Shown: in pieces, positions 1 to 6,790 of the stretch
Layout: every line of letters begins with the position of its first letter
Position numbering within the stretch: the stretch's first letter is position 1
From: Paracoccaceae bacterium
GTDB lineage: Bacteria > Pseudomonadota > Alphaproteobacteria > Rhodobacterales > Rhodobacteraceae
Reading direction: 5' to 3'
DNA: 8,979 nucleotides
Assembly (NCBI GenBank): GCA_003561595.1
Contig: PWWF01000278.1
Location: forward strand, 1 to 8,979
The notes under the pieces: generated by a model
Database searches by the model: none
Seen by the model: the letters and a program-made list of their open reading frames with translations, nothing else
Told to the model about the DNA's origin: nothing
Position numbers and translations under genes: made by a program

Positions 1-594
1 ATACGGGGCCATGCGGGCCGTCATGTCGCCCGCATTCTCGACCCCTTGCGTGACGCTGAACATGTAGTTCTCGTCAATCTCGAAGCGCTGGGTGAACTCG
101 ACCCCCAGATCATTGGTCCAGCTCAGGACAACGGGGCTGCCCACGGCCAGCCGGTCGCCCTGCGTCAGCTCCCACGGGGTGTTCGCGCCGGGCACATCAT
201 CCCAGTCCATGTCACGCCCCGGCCGCCAGCCATAAAGCGCGTAGAAGGCTTCGTTCTCGCCCTCGGGGATCAGAAGCTGGACGATATCGGAGTCCGGGTC
301 GGTCGTCTCGAAATAGTCGCGCAGCGACAAGTCATCGATGCGCCCACCCAGAAGGTTGATCGACCCGGTCAGGCGCGGGGTGTCGATCTCGATGCGCGGC
401 AGTTCCTCGGCGGTGGCCTCTTCGGCCTCGCCCATGGCCTGCGCCTCACCGTCATCCATCGCAGAGGGCAGCTCGGTTATGTCTGCCTCATCCTGCGGCT
501 GCGGCTCGGGTGGCGGAAACATCCACATCCAGCCCACAAGCACCAGAAGGCTGAGCGCAAAGGCCAGCAGCAGATTTCTGTTCTGATCATCCAT
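1..594 (-). CDS. yidC: YidC membrane protein insertase, N-terminal 198 codons (partial)
   Basis: YidC inserts and folds inner-membrane proteins, alone or with SecYEG. The ATG is at 594-592 and the frame stays open to the window edge, so the C-terminal five-TM insertase core lies outside. Residues 7-26 form one hydrophobic helix (LLLAFALSLLVLVGWMWMFP), the N-terminal TM anchor of Gram-negative YidC. An acidic, proline-rich linker follows (about 27-65). Next comes the start of the periplasmic beta-sandwich domain, with the family-typical pattern ETPRLTGSI-like (here IDTPRLTGSINLLGGRIDDL) and a later FTQRFEIDENYMF segment. It is the last visible gene of the rpmH-rnpA-yidD-ttcA-yidC block. A 100 bp gap separates it from ttcA; that gap contains TTGACC (657-662, minus) followed at 17 bp by the poor -10 TTGAAC, so a separate promoter is possible but weak. 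No strong Shine-Dalgarno is seen. Confidence 0.95.
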   Translation of the reverse strand, partial: MDDQNRNLLLAFALSLLVLVGWMWMFPPPEPQPQDEADITELPSAMDDGEAQAMGEAEEATAEELPRIEIDTPRLTGSINLLGGRIDDLSLRDYFETTDPDSDIVQLLIPEGENEAFYALYGWRPGRDMDWDDVPGANTPWELTQGDRLAVGSPVVLSWTNDLGVEFTQRFEIDENYMFSVTQGVENAGDMTARMAPY

Positions 595-694
595 GAAGAA
601 ACGTCAATCCTGTCACATCGAGTGTCGCGCCCGGTTCAACAGAAGCCCCGCCCAAAGGTCAAGCGATTTTCCCCGTCGCAGGCCGCTGCCACCA

Positions 695-1543
695 TCACAA
701 GTTTTCAGCATCCGTGCCGGAATCAGCCGTCGCAAGCGCCAGAAAATCGAAAAGCGCCGGGTCGGGCAGATGCGAGGGGCGGACATTCATCAGCGCGCGG
801 AACATGACATTGCGCCGCCCCGGGCTGCGGCGCTCCCACTCATCCAGCAGCGCCTTGACCTGCATGCGTTGCAGCCCGTCCTGTGACCCGCACAAATCGC
901 AGGGGATGATGGGATAGTCCATCGCGCGGGCGAAACGGTCGCAATCGTCTTCCGCAACAAAAGCCAGCGGGCGATAGACGAACAGATCCCCTTCTTCATT
1001 CACAAGCTTGGGCGGCATGGTCGCCAGCCGTCCGCCATGAAACAGGTTCATGAAGAACGTCTCCAGCAGGTCATCGCGATGATGGCCCAGCACCACGGCG
1101 CTGCAGCCTTCCTCGCGCGCGATACGGTACAGATTGCCGCGCCGCAGCCGCGAGCACAGCGCACAATAGGTCCGGCCCTGCGGCACCTTGTCCATGACGA
1201 TGGAATAAGTGTCCTGATATTCGATCCGGTGGGGTATCTGCATCCTGCTCAGGAACTCGGGCAAGACAGTTGCCGGGAAACCGGGCTGCCCCTGATCCAG
1301 ATTGCAGGCCAGCAGATCGACCGGCAGCAGCCCGCGCCATTGCAGCTCAATCAGCGCGGCCAGCATTGTGTAGCTGTCCTTGCCGCCCGACAGGCAGACC
1401 AGCCAGCGCGCGCCGGGTTCAACCATGCCGTATTGGTCGATCACCGCGCGGGTTTCGCGGATGATGCGTTTGCGCAGCTTGCGGAATTCGGTCGTGTCGG
1501 GCGCGCCCTTCAGGATCAGCGGCAGGTCCGTGTCATCCAGCAT
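695..1543 (-). CDS. ttcA: tRNA 2-thiocytidine(32) synthetase TtcA
   Basis: TtcA is a cytoplasmic iron-sulfur enzyme that uses ATP to put sulfur on cytidine 32 of certain tRNAs. The 282-residue protein has the PP-loop SGGKDS at 52-57, two CxxC pairs (C127/C130 in [12 protein letters not shown] and C215/C218 in [10 protein letters not shown]) that match the cluster-binding cysteines of the family, and GHHRDD at 153-158. Length is normal for the family. I chose ATG 1543 over an upstream in-frame extension to 1699. The product begins directly with TtcA-like sequence there, AAGGGG (1551-1556) sits 7 nt upstream as a good Shine-Dalgarno, and the extension would overlap yidD completely. The start overlaps the yidD stop by 11 bp, so translational coupling is likely. 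Its place between yidD and yidC puts it in an RNA-processing/membrane-insertion operon. Confidence 0.93.
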   Translation of the reverse strand: MLDDTDLPLILKGAPDTTEFRKLRKRIIRETRAVIDQYGMVEPGARWLVCLSGGKDSYTMLAALIELQWRGLLPVDLLACNLDQGQPGFPATVLPEFLSRMQIPHRIEYQDTYSIVMDKVPQGRTYCALCSRLRRGNLYRIAREEGCSAVVLGHHRDDLLETFFMNLFHGGRLATMPPKLVNEEGDLFVYRPLAFVAEDDCDRFARAMDYPIIPCDLCGSQDGLQRMQVKALLDEWERRSPGRRNVMFRALMNVRPSHLPDPALFDFLALATADSGTDAENL

Positions 1544-1805
1544 GATCGTGCCCCTTCTGCCTGCAGGCGTCATGCGCGGGGTCTGCGCCGGGCACCGGGT
1601 CATAACCCGAATGGCCCCAAGGATGGCAGCGTCCGATGCGCCTTGCGGCCAGCCACGCACCCCGGATCGCGCCGTGACGCTCCAGCGCCTCCAGCGCATA
1701 GGCGGAACAGGTGGGCTGATAGCGGCAGTTGAACCCGACCCAGGGGCTGAACAGGATGCGATAGGCCCGCACCGGCAGCGAAATAACCCAGGCCAGCGGC
1801 GTCAT
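1533..1805 (-). CDS. yidD: Membrane protein insertion efficiency factor YidD
   Basis: YidD is a small inner-membrane-associated protein that aids YidC-dependent insertion. The 90-residue product carries both family hallmarks: [21 protein letters not shown] (about 25-45) with the conserved cysteines, and [15 protein letters not shown] (58-72). An amphipathic N-terminus (about residues 4-23) likely lies on the membrane. The chosen ATG at 1805 overlaps the rnpA stop as ATGA, the usual arrangement in this cluster. A longer in-frame start at 1862 would lie inside rnpA and add 19 residues unlike the family. The 3' end overlaps ttcA by 11 bp. The length is normal. Confidence 0.94.
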   Translation of the reverse strand: MTPLAWVISLPVRAYRILFSPWVGFNCRYQPTCSAYALEALERHGAIRGAWLAARRIGRCHPWGHSGYDPVPGADPAHDACRQKGHDHAG

Positions 1806-2203
1806 GCCCGCCCCCCATGCTGCTTGTGCAGCTTGGCCAGGGCGCGCTCCAGATCGCGGCACATGGTTGCGAAATCATGCGTGACGGTCGTGCCGGGGCG
1901 CCCGACCAGCACATAATCCCAACCCGCGCGCCCATGCGCGGGCAGCACCTGCTGCACCACGGCGCGCAGGCGGCGCTTTGCGCGGTTGCGCGTGACGGCA
2001 TTGCCCAGTTTTTTCGAACAGGTAAAGCCCACGCGCATGGCATCCCCTGACCCCCGCGCCCGAGCCTGCAGCAGAAAGCCGGGCGTGGGCGTGCGCCCGG
2101 CGCGGGCGGCACGCAGGAAATCGTCGCGTTTTTTCAAGACCTCGGGGCGCGGACATGACAAAACCGCCGCAGGCGCGATGGCCTCGGCGCTTTGCCTTGC
2201 CAT
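1802..2203 (-). CDS. rnpA: Ribonuclease P protein component
   Basis: RnpA is the basic protein cofactor of RNase P, which cleaves the 5' leader from pre-tRNAs. The 133-residue product shows the start of the fold at [15 protein letters not shown] (23-37) and the RNA-binding signature [20 protein letters not shown] (57-76), followed by RRLR. The C-terminal helix is ALAKLHKQ. I chose ATG 2203 because GGGGG lies about 6 nt upstream. An in-frame start at 2413 would run through rpmH in another frame and add 70 residues without family resemblance. The first about 22 residues are still longer than in many homologues and look unstructured, which is common in alphaproteobacteria. It lies 59 bp behind rpmH and overlaps yidD by 4 bp. 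Confidence 0.94.
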   Translation of the reverse strand: MARQSAEAIAPAAVLSCPRPEVLKKRDDFLRAARAGRTPTPGFLLQARARGSGDAMRVGFTCSKKLGNAVTRNRAKRRLRAVVQQVLPAHGRAGWDYVLVGRPGTTVTHDFATMCRDLERALAKLHKQHGGRA

Positions 2204-2262
2204 GTTTGCCCCCGGCGGTTTCACGGCAGTTACCTCCGGCCTGCGGGCGCAGGCCATCCGGA

Positions 2263-2397
2263 TCAGGCCGACAGCTTCTTGCGGCCCATGCGGCGGCGCG
2301 CGTTCAGAATCTTGCGGCCAGCCTTGGTGGACATGCGCGCACGAAACCCGTGACGCCGCTTGCGGACCAGATTGCTGGGCTGATAGGTGCGTTTCAT
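2263..2397 (-). CDS. rpmH: 50S ribosomal protein L34
   Basis: The 44-residue, strongly basic product starts [20 protein letters not shown] and ends [11 protein letters not shown], an unmistakable L34. L34 is a small late-assembly protein of the large ribosomal subunit. AAGGAACGGA lies just upstream of ATG 2397 and supplies the ribosome binding site. It is first in the block rpmH-rnpA-yidD-ttcA-yidC, so it sits behind the operon promoter. dnaA and the origin region, its neighbours in many bacteria, are not seen here: the divergent neighbour is a TVP38-type gene. Confidence 0.98.
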   Translation of the reverse strand: MKRTYQPSNLVRKRRHGFRARMSTKAGRKILNARRRMGRKKLSA

Positions 2398-2467
2398 CGC
2401 TCCGTTCCTTCACTCACGGCAACCGTCATCCGGCCGGATTCGGCTGCCCAAACCTGTTCAAGCCCGC

Positions 2468-2496
2468 CGCTTACCTGCCCCGGCACCGCAAGTCAA
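2468..2496 (-). promoter_or_regulatory. Predicted sigma-70-type promoter of the rpmH operon
   Basis: Read on the minus strand, TTGACT (2496-2491) is followed after exactly 17 bp by TAAGCG (2473-2468). The -35 box is near consensus and the -10 box is weak, which is usual in GC-rich alphaproteobacteria. It lies about 70 bp upstream of the rpmH ATG, leaving a leader of roughly 60 nt. This is a pattern reading only; no transcription start is known here. Confidence 0.45.
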
Positions 2497-2600
2497 TTCG
2501 CAAATCGGTGCAAAACCGCTATGTTGGGCGCAGAGACAGGCAGGCCCGGCAGGCCATGGTTCGGGGCTGCGCGCATCACTCTCGCGTGATAGCAGGACAC

Positions 2601-2630
2601 ACGGTGAAAACATCGCCGCAGTTTCACCGT
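2601..2630. promoter_or_regulatory. Perfect 9-12-9 inverted repeat in the rpmH/TVP38 divergent gap (candidate operator)
   Basis: ACGGTGAAA (2601-2609) and TTTCACCGT (2622-2630) are perfect inverted copies separated by 12 nt. The half-site centres are 21 bp apart, about two helical turns, which suits a dimeric regulator. The motif ends 40 bp before the TVP38 start. GTGAT (2586-2590) and ATCAC (2631-2635), themselves inverted copies, frame the repeat, and another ATCAC lies at 2575-2579. No T-run follows, so it does not look like an intrinsic terminator. An RNA hairpin in the leader is the alternative. No regulator gene is adjacent. Confidence 0.4.
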
Positions 2631-2670
2631 ATCACACACCGGATACGACAGACGACAGGATCAAGGACGC

Positions 2671-3405
2671 ATGACCACCCCTGCCCCACCAAGCCCGGTC
2701 TGGCGCCAGCGCATTCCGGTCATCGTGATCGCGCTGGTCGCCCTGATCGGTGCGCTGACCTTGCGCGATTTCATCACGTTCGAGGCACTGCGCGACAACC
2801 GCGAGGCGCTGCTCGCCTTTCGTGATGCCAATTACGCAGCGACGGCCGTGGTCTTTGTCGTGACCTATATCGCAATGGTGTCGTTCTCGATGCCCGGCGC
2901 GATCCTTGTGACGATGACAGGGGGCTTTCTGTTCGGGCTGATTCCGGGGGCGCTGTTCAATGTCATCGCCTCGACCACCGGTGCGGTCATCATCTTTTCC
3001 GCCGTGCGCGCAGGGTTTGGCCGCCAGACCGCCGCGCGAATCGATGCCAGCGGCGGCAAGATCGCGCTCTTGACCCGCGCCATCCGCGAGAACGAGATCC
3101 CGGTTCTGTTGTCTCTGCGCATGATGCCTGTCATGCCGTTTTTCCTGATGAATGTGCTGCCTGCCCTGATCGGCGTGCGGCTGCGCGTCTTCGCCGCCAC
3201 CACCTTTTTCGGCATCATCCCGGGCGGGTTTGTCTATACATGGGTCGGCGCGGGGCTGGGAGAGGTCTTTGCCCGCGATGAAACCCCCGATCTTGGCGTG
3301 ATATTCGAGCCGAATATTCTGGGGCCAATCCTGGGAATCGCGCTTTTGTCGCTGATGCCAGTCGTGGTCAAGGCCATGCGCGGCGGCAAGGGGCCTGTGG
3401 AATGA
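2671..3405 (+). CDS. TVP38/TMEM64 family (SNARE-associated/DedA-like) inner-membrane protein
   Basis: The 244-residue protein is almost wholly hydrophobic. Apparent membrane segments lie at about 15-33, 57-78, 82-110, 143-168, 172-198 and 213-235. The family core is visible: SMPGAILVTMTGGFLFG (73-89) then GALFNVIASTTGAV (93-106), a re-entrant-loop type region, and SLRMMPVMPFFLMN (148-161), the RxxPxxPFxxxN signature of this superfamily. Homologues are linked to lipid scrambling or membrane homeostasis in eukaryotes; the bacterial substrate is uncertain. AAGGA lies 5 nt before ATG 2671. The stop overlaps the start of the next gene as ATGA, so the two are translationally coupled. TVP38 genes are often next to, or fused with, flavin disulfide reductases, as here, which suggests a redox-linked membrane function (inference). 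Confidence 0.88.
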   Translation: MTTPAPPSPVWRQRIPVIVIALVALIGALTLRDFITFEALRDNREALLAFRDANYAATAVVFVVTYIAMVSFSMPGAILVTMTGGFLFGLIPGALFNVIASTTGAVIIFSAVRAGFGRQTAARIDASGGKIALLTRAIRENEIPVLLSLRMMPVMPFFLMNVLPALIGVRLRVFAATTFFGIIPGGFVYTWVGAGLGEVFARDETPDLGVIFEPNILGPILGIALLSLMPVVVKAMRGGKGPVE

Positions 3406-4787
3406 GCCTGATCACAACCGATATCTGTGTCATCGGCGCAGGCTCTGGCGGGCTGTCCGTTGCCGCAGGGGCCGTGCAGATGGGCGCGCGCGTCGTGCTG
3501 GTCGAGGGGCACAAGATGGGGGGCGATTGCCTGAACTATGGCTGCGTGCCGTCCAAGGCATTGCTGGCCCGCGCAAAAGCGGCACACAAGCGCGGAGAAC
3601 CGGGCGATTTCGCAGATGCGATGGCGCATGTCCGGGCCACCATCGCAGCAATCGCGCCGCATGATTCCGTCGAGCGGTTCGAGGGGCTGGGCGTGCAGGT
3701 CATTCAGGGCTTTGCGCATTTCACCAGCCCGGCCGAGATCGAGGTCGCAGGCCAGCGCATCCGCGCGCGCCGCTTTGTCATCGCGACCGGATCGCGCGCG
3801 CAGGTGCCGCCCATACCGGGGCTGGACAAGGTGCCCTATCTGACAAACGAGACGCTGTTCGATCTGCCCGAACGGCCCGGCCATCTGCTGATCATCGGCG
3901 GCGGCCCCATCGGGCTGGAAATGGCGCAGGCGCATCGCAGACTGGGCGCCCGTGTCACCGTGATCGAGGCCGCGCGCGCCTTGGGCCGAGAGGACTCCGA
4001 CGCCGCATCGGTGGTGCTGGCCGCGCTGCGCGCCGAAGGGGTCGAGATTGTCGAGGATGTGCAGATCGAACGCGTGGGCGGCCATGCCGGCGCGATAGAA
4101 GTGCAGGTCAAGGGCGGCACGATCTTTGCGGGCACGCATCTGCTGGTCGCAGCGGGCCGCACCCCCAATCTGGAGCGGCTGGAACTGGACAAGGCCGGGG
4201 TGAAACATGACGCAACCGCCATCCATGTGGATGCGGGACTGCGCACATCGAACCGGCGCATCCTGGCGATCGGCGATGTCGCCGGGCATGGGCAGTTTAC
4301 CCATCTGGCAGGCTATCACGCTGGCATCGTGATCCGCCGCACTGTGCTTGGCCTGCCCGCCAGGGCCCGGCACGATCATATCCCGCGTGTCACCTATACC
4401 GACCCGGAACTGGCCCAGATCGGCCTGACAGAGCGTGAGGCGCGAAAGACCCATGGTGCGGCGCAGAGTGTCCATAAGGTGGGCTTCGACCAGATCGACC
4501 GCGCGCAGGCCGACGGGCGCACGGACGGATTCATCAAACTGATGGTCGTGCGGGGGCGGCCTGTGGGGGTGACAATCGTGGGCGCACAGGCGGGCGAATT
4601 GATCGCGCCCTACGCGCTTGCGATCAGCGCGGGGCTGAAGCTTTCGGCGATTGCCGGAACCGTCCTGCCCTACCCGACGTTATCAGAAGTGAACAAACGT
4701 GTTGCAGGGGCCTATTTCTCACCGAAACTCTTTGGTAACATAAATGTGAAGCGTGTCGTCGGGGCTGTTCAGCGCTGGATGCCCTGA
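3402..4787 (+). CDS. FAD-dependent pyridine nucleotide-disulfide oxidoreductase (dihydrolipoamide dehydrogenase/mercuric reductase-like)
   Basis: The 461-residue flavoprotein has the full class I architecture. FAD binding is shown by GAGSGG (12-17), the redox disulfide by GGDCLNYGCVPSK (40-52, C43 and C48), and NAD(P)H binding by GGGPIG (166-171) ending in an acidic E189, which favours NADH. A second FAD motif, AIGDVAG, lies at 289-295, followed by a C-terminal dimerisation domain. Lipoamide dehydrogenases carry a His-Glu dyad in an HPTLSE motif near the end; here the equivalent reads YPTLSE (424-429), with Tyr replacing His and Glu kept. MerA-type C-terminal vicinal cysteines and an N-terminal HMA domain are absent. 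It is therefore neither a standard Lpd nor a true mercuric reductase, and the substrate is unknown. It overlaps the TVP38 gene by 4 bp and precedes a sensor kinase by 23 bp. Confidence 0.88.
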   Translation: MSLITTDICVIGAGSGGLSVAAGAVQMGARVVLVEGHKMGGDCLNYGCVPSKALLARAKAAHKRGEPGDFADAMAHVRATIAAIAPHDSVERFEGLGVQVIQGFAHFTSPAEIEVAGQRIRARRFVIATGSRAQVPPIPGLDKVPYLTNETLFDLPERPGHLLIIGGGPIGLEMAQAHRRLGARVTVIEAARALGREDSDAASVVLAALRAEGVEIVEDVQIERVGGHAGAIEVQVKGGTIFAGTHLLVAAGRTPNLERLELDKAGVKHDATAIHVDAGLRTSNRRILAIGDVAGHGQFTHLAGYHAGIVIRRTVLGLPARARHDHIPRVTYTDPELAQIGLTEREARKTHGAAQSVHKVGFDQIDRAQADGRTDGFIKLMVVRGRPVGVTIVGAQAGELIAPYALAISAGLKLSAIAGTVLPYPTLSEVNKRVAGAYFSPKLFGNINVKRVVGAVQRWMP

Positions 4788-4810
4788 TCCGCGCAGTTTA
4801 GGTCTGGGGC

Positions 4811-6214
4811 ATGTTCTCGAACAGTTTGTCATCGCGGTTCCTGTGGCTTGTCGTCATCTTCGTCCTGTTGGCCGAAGTGCTGATTTTCGTGCCCTCCGTC
4901 TCGCGGTTTCGCGAGGACTATCTGCTAGCGCGTCTGGAACGGGCGCAGATCGCCTCGCTTGCGCTGCTGGCCTCTGACGGGTCCATCGCCGGGGAACTGG
5001 CCGAGGAACTGCTGGAAAACGCGGGCGTATTCAACGTCGTGCTACGCCGCGACGCGGTGCGAGAGTTGATCCTGTCATCGCCCATCCCGGCCCCGATTGA
5101 CGAAACCTATGACCTGCGCAACGCCAATGCCTTTACCCTGACGCGCGATGCCCTGCAGGAAATGATGCGCGACGAGCCCAGGATCATCCGCGTGATCGGT
5201 GAGCCAGTGCGCGAGGCCGGGCTGCTGATCGAGATCACGCTGGATACCGAGAACCTGCAGGCCGAGTTATGGGACTATGGCCGACGAATCCTGTTGGTAT
5301 CTCTGGTGATTTCGGGCGTGACGGCGCTGCTTCTCTATATCTCGATCCAGGCGCTGGTGGTCGCGCCCATGCAGCGGGTCATCCGGTCGATGTCGGATTA
5401 TGCCGATGCGCCGCAGGACGCCAATCGCATCATCACCCCGCGCTCTGGCGTGCGCGAATTGCGCGCGGCCGAAGAGGCGCTGCACCAGATGCAGACCGAC
5501 CTGACCGGCCTGTTGCGACAAAAGGACCGACTGGCGCAGCTTGGCGGGTCAGTCGCGCGCATCAGCCACGATCTGCGCAACATGCTGACCACGGCGTCGA
5601 TGCTTGCTGACAGGATGGAGATGAGCAAGGACCCCAGCGTCAAGCGCGCCGCCCCCAAGCTGGTCAACTCGCTGTCCCGCGCGATCCGGCTGTGCGAATC
5701 GACGCTGACTTTCGGCAAGGCCGAAGATCCGCCGCCCAAGATTGCGCCCATGCGCGCGACCACGCTGGTCGAGGATGTGGTGGAAAGCGAGAAACTGGCC
5801 CTTGCCGGACATGCCGAGATTTCGTTCCTGACCGATGTGCCCCGCGACCTGATGCTGCGTGTGGATAATGAACAGATCTTCCGCGTCCTCAGCAATCTGG
5901 TCCGCAATGCGCGGCAGGCGATCCAAGCGACCAAACAGCCCGGCGTGATCGAGATTGTGGTTTCAGCGACCAAGCAGGGCGCGACCGAAGGCGTCATCAT
6001 CCGGGTCGGCGACACGGGCCCCGGCCTGCCCGCCAAGGCCAGGGATCACCTGTTCGAGGCGTTTCAGGGCGGCGCGCGCAAGGGCGGCGTGGGGCTTGGC
6101 CTGGCAATCGCGGCCGAGCTTGTGCGCGGCCATGGCGGCACGCTGGATCTGATCCGCAGCGATGAACACGGCACCGAATTCCGTATCTGGCTGCCCGGCG
6201 CAGGACAGGCATAG
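4811..6214 (+). CDS. Sensor histidine kinase (orphan, two-TM)
   Basis: The 467-residue membrane kinase has TM1 at about 11-29, a roughly 125-residue periplasmic sensor region with no domain I can name, TM2 at about 160-184, and a HAMP-like linker (185-235). The H-box is SVARISHDLRNMLTTASML with the phospho-acceptor H253. The N-box is SNLVRNARQAI (361-371), the G1 box VGDTGPGLP (399-407) and the G2 box GGVGLGLAIA (425-434), so all catalytic boxes are present. The H-box HDLRN is a variant of HELRx. No response regulator is seen in the window, so the partner is unknown. The start ATG 4811 is 23 bp after the oxidoreductase stop with only a poor Shine-Dalgarno. Operon membership is inferred from spacing. 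It may sense envelope or redox state, but nothing in the sequence proves a signal. Confidence 0.9.
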   Translation: MFSNSLSSRFLWLVVIFVLLAEVLIFVPSVSRFREDYLLARLERAQIASLALLASDGSIAGELAEELLENAGVFNVVLRRDAVRELILSSPIPAPIDETYDLRNANAFTLTRDALQEMMRDEPRIIRVIGEPVREAGLLIEITLDTENLQAELWDYGRRILLVSLVISGVTALLLYISIQALVVAPMQRVIRSMSDYADAPQDANRIITPRSGVRELRAAEEALHQMQTDLTGLLRQKDRLAQLGGSVARISHDLRNMLTTASMLADRMEMSKDPSVKRAAPKLVNSLSRAIRLCESTLTFGKAEDPPPKIAPMRATTLVEDVVESEKLALAGHAEISFLTDVPRDLMLRVDNEQIFRVLSNLVRNARQAIQATKQPGVIEIVVSATKQGATEGVIIRVGDTGPGLPAKARDHLFEAFQGGARKGGVGLGLAIAAELVRGHGGTLDLIRSDEHGTEFRIWLPGAGQA

Positions 6215-6253
6215 CTTTGTCGGCAAAATCCGCATTTCCCGCACCGCGCCCCC

Positions 6254-6282
6254 TTGCATTGGTCTGAGAGGGGCGATATGTC
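6254..6282 (+). promoter_or_regulatory. Possible promoter of tRNA-Arg, with small hairpin
   Basis: TTGCAT (6254-6259) is followed after 17 bp by TATGTC (6277-6282), 10 bp before the tRNA. The -10 match is weak. The segment GGCGA-TATG-TCGCC (6272-6285) is a perfect 5 bp hairpin overlapping the -10. Transcription by read-through from the kinase gene 77 bp upstream is an alternative. Confidence 0.3.
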
Positions 6283-6291
6283 GCCTGTGCC

Positions 6292-6368
6292 GCGTCCGTA
6301 GCTCAGCTGGATAGAGCACCAGACTACGAATCTGGGGGTCGGGAGTTCGAATCTTCCCGGACGCGCCA
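6292..6368 (+). tRNA. tRNA-Arg (anticodon ACG)
   Basis: A full cloverleaf of 77 nt can be drawn. The acceptor arm GCGTCCG (6292-6298) pairs with CGGACGC (6358-6364), with discriminator G6365 and encoded CCA (6366-6368). The D arm lies in GCTCAGCTGGATAGAGC. The anticodon stem CCAGA/TCTGG encloses the loop CTACGAA with ACG at 6326-6328, and the T arm is GGGAG-TTCGAAT-CTTCC. The ACG anticodon (read as ICG after deamination) decodes CGU, CGC and CGA. The gene separates the intact core genes on the left from degraded genes on the right. Confidence 0.97.
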
Positions 6369-6525
6369 TTCACCTTATCGTCTTCCATCGGTTTGCTGGT
6401 TTACACTTGCCGCGCGCATGTCGGCGGTTTGCAAATTCTGTTGCCGTGGCGTTCTCGAAGTGCAGACTGCTAGTCTTTTCCAGCTCGTTCAGCCCTACAG
6501 GCAGATCAGCGCTTCCCCACACCCG

Positions 6526-6790
6526 ATGACGAAATCGATCCTTGTCGCCTCTGACCTGTCAATCCGCTCGAAGCCCGCCCTTCAGCGTGGGTTGCAGCTT
6601 GCGGAAACTTCCGGCTCTGCGTCCTGCATGTGGTCGAGGATGACCTGCTCGAAGACCGGGTGCGCAATGAGACGCGAAACGCCGAGGCGTATCTGACGGA
6701 TCAGGTCGCGGGCTTCGGCAAACCGCCCGCCTGCGATGTCGCAGTGGCCACTGGTCACGCCTTCCATGTGATCGCGGAAGAGGCACGCGC
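6526..6790 (+). pseudogene. Universal stress protein (UspA)-like gene, frameshifted
   Basis: From ATG 6526 the frame gives MTKSILVASDLSIRSKPALQ then RGLQLAETSG, a typical UspA first strand and helix. At about 6613-6615 the frame must shift (one base missing) to continue as LCVLHVVEDDLLEDRVRNE and on to VAVATGHAFHVIAEEAR, which is the expected second and third strand pattern (HVV..., then V-x-TG-x-A-xx-I-xx-A). Near 6789 it shifts again by the same sense, into the frame that reads EIDPAAWGPLLVYGFSRRP. The ATP-loop motif GxxGxxxxxxxxxG(S/T) of Usp proteins is not preserved. The gene cannot give a complete Usp domain. Either it is decaying or the source sequence has two 1-nt errors. Its right end is uncertain: the piece LLVYGFSRRPHAGDF (to about 6860) could be the last Usp strand or belong to the next fragment. 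Nothing recognisable lies between the tRNA and this start. Confidence 0.6.

Noticed and set aside
46..807. 253-codon plus-strand frame over yidC and the ttcA end
   Set aside because: It is antisense to two recognised genes and spans their gap; no family features.
1543..1699. N-terminal extension of ttcA to an upstream ATG
   Set aside because: It would read through most of yidD in another frame and shows no TtcA similarity; ATG 1543 has a good ribosome site.
2203..2413. N-terminal extension of rnpA
   Set aside because: It overlaps rpmH in a different frame and lacks RnpA features; ATG 2203 has GGGGG upstream.
3234..4475. 413-codon open frame on the minus strand opposite the oxidoreductase
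   Set aside because: It is a GC-rich antisense shadow; the plus strand encodes a full flavoprotein with all motifs, while this frame has no recognisable domain.
3402..4787. Mercuric reductase (merA) identity and mercury resistance operon
   Set aside because: No HMA domain, no C-terminal cysteine pair, and no merR/merT/merP neighbours.
6064..6369. Minus-strand reading frame beginning MARPGRFELPTPRFVVWCSI
   Set aside because: It is the well-known false protein produced by reading the tRNA gene backwards; it lies over tRNA-Arg and the kinase gene. A similar frame at 5963-6388 is rejected for the same reason.
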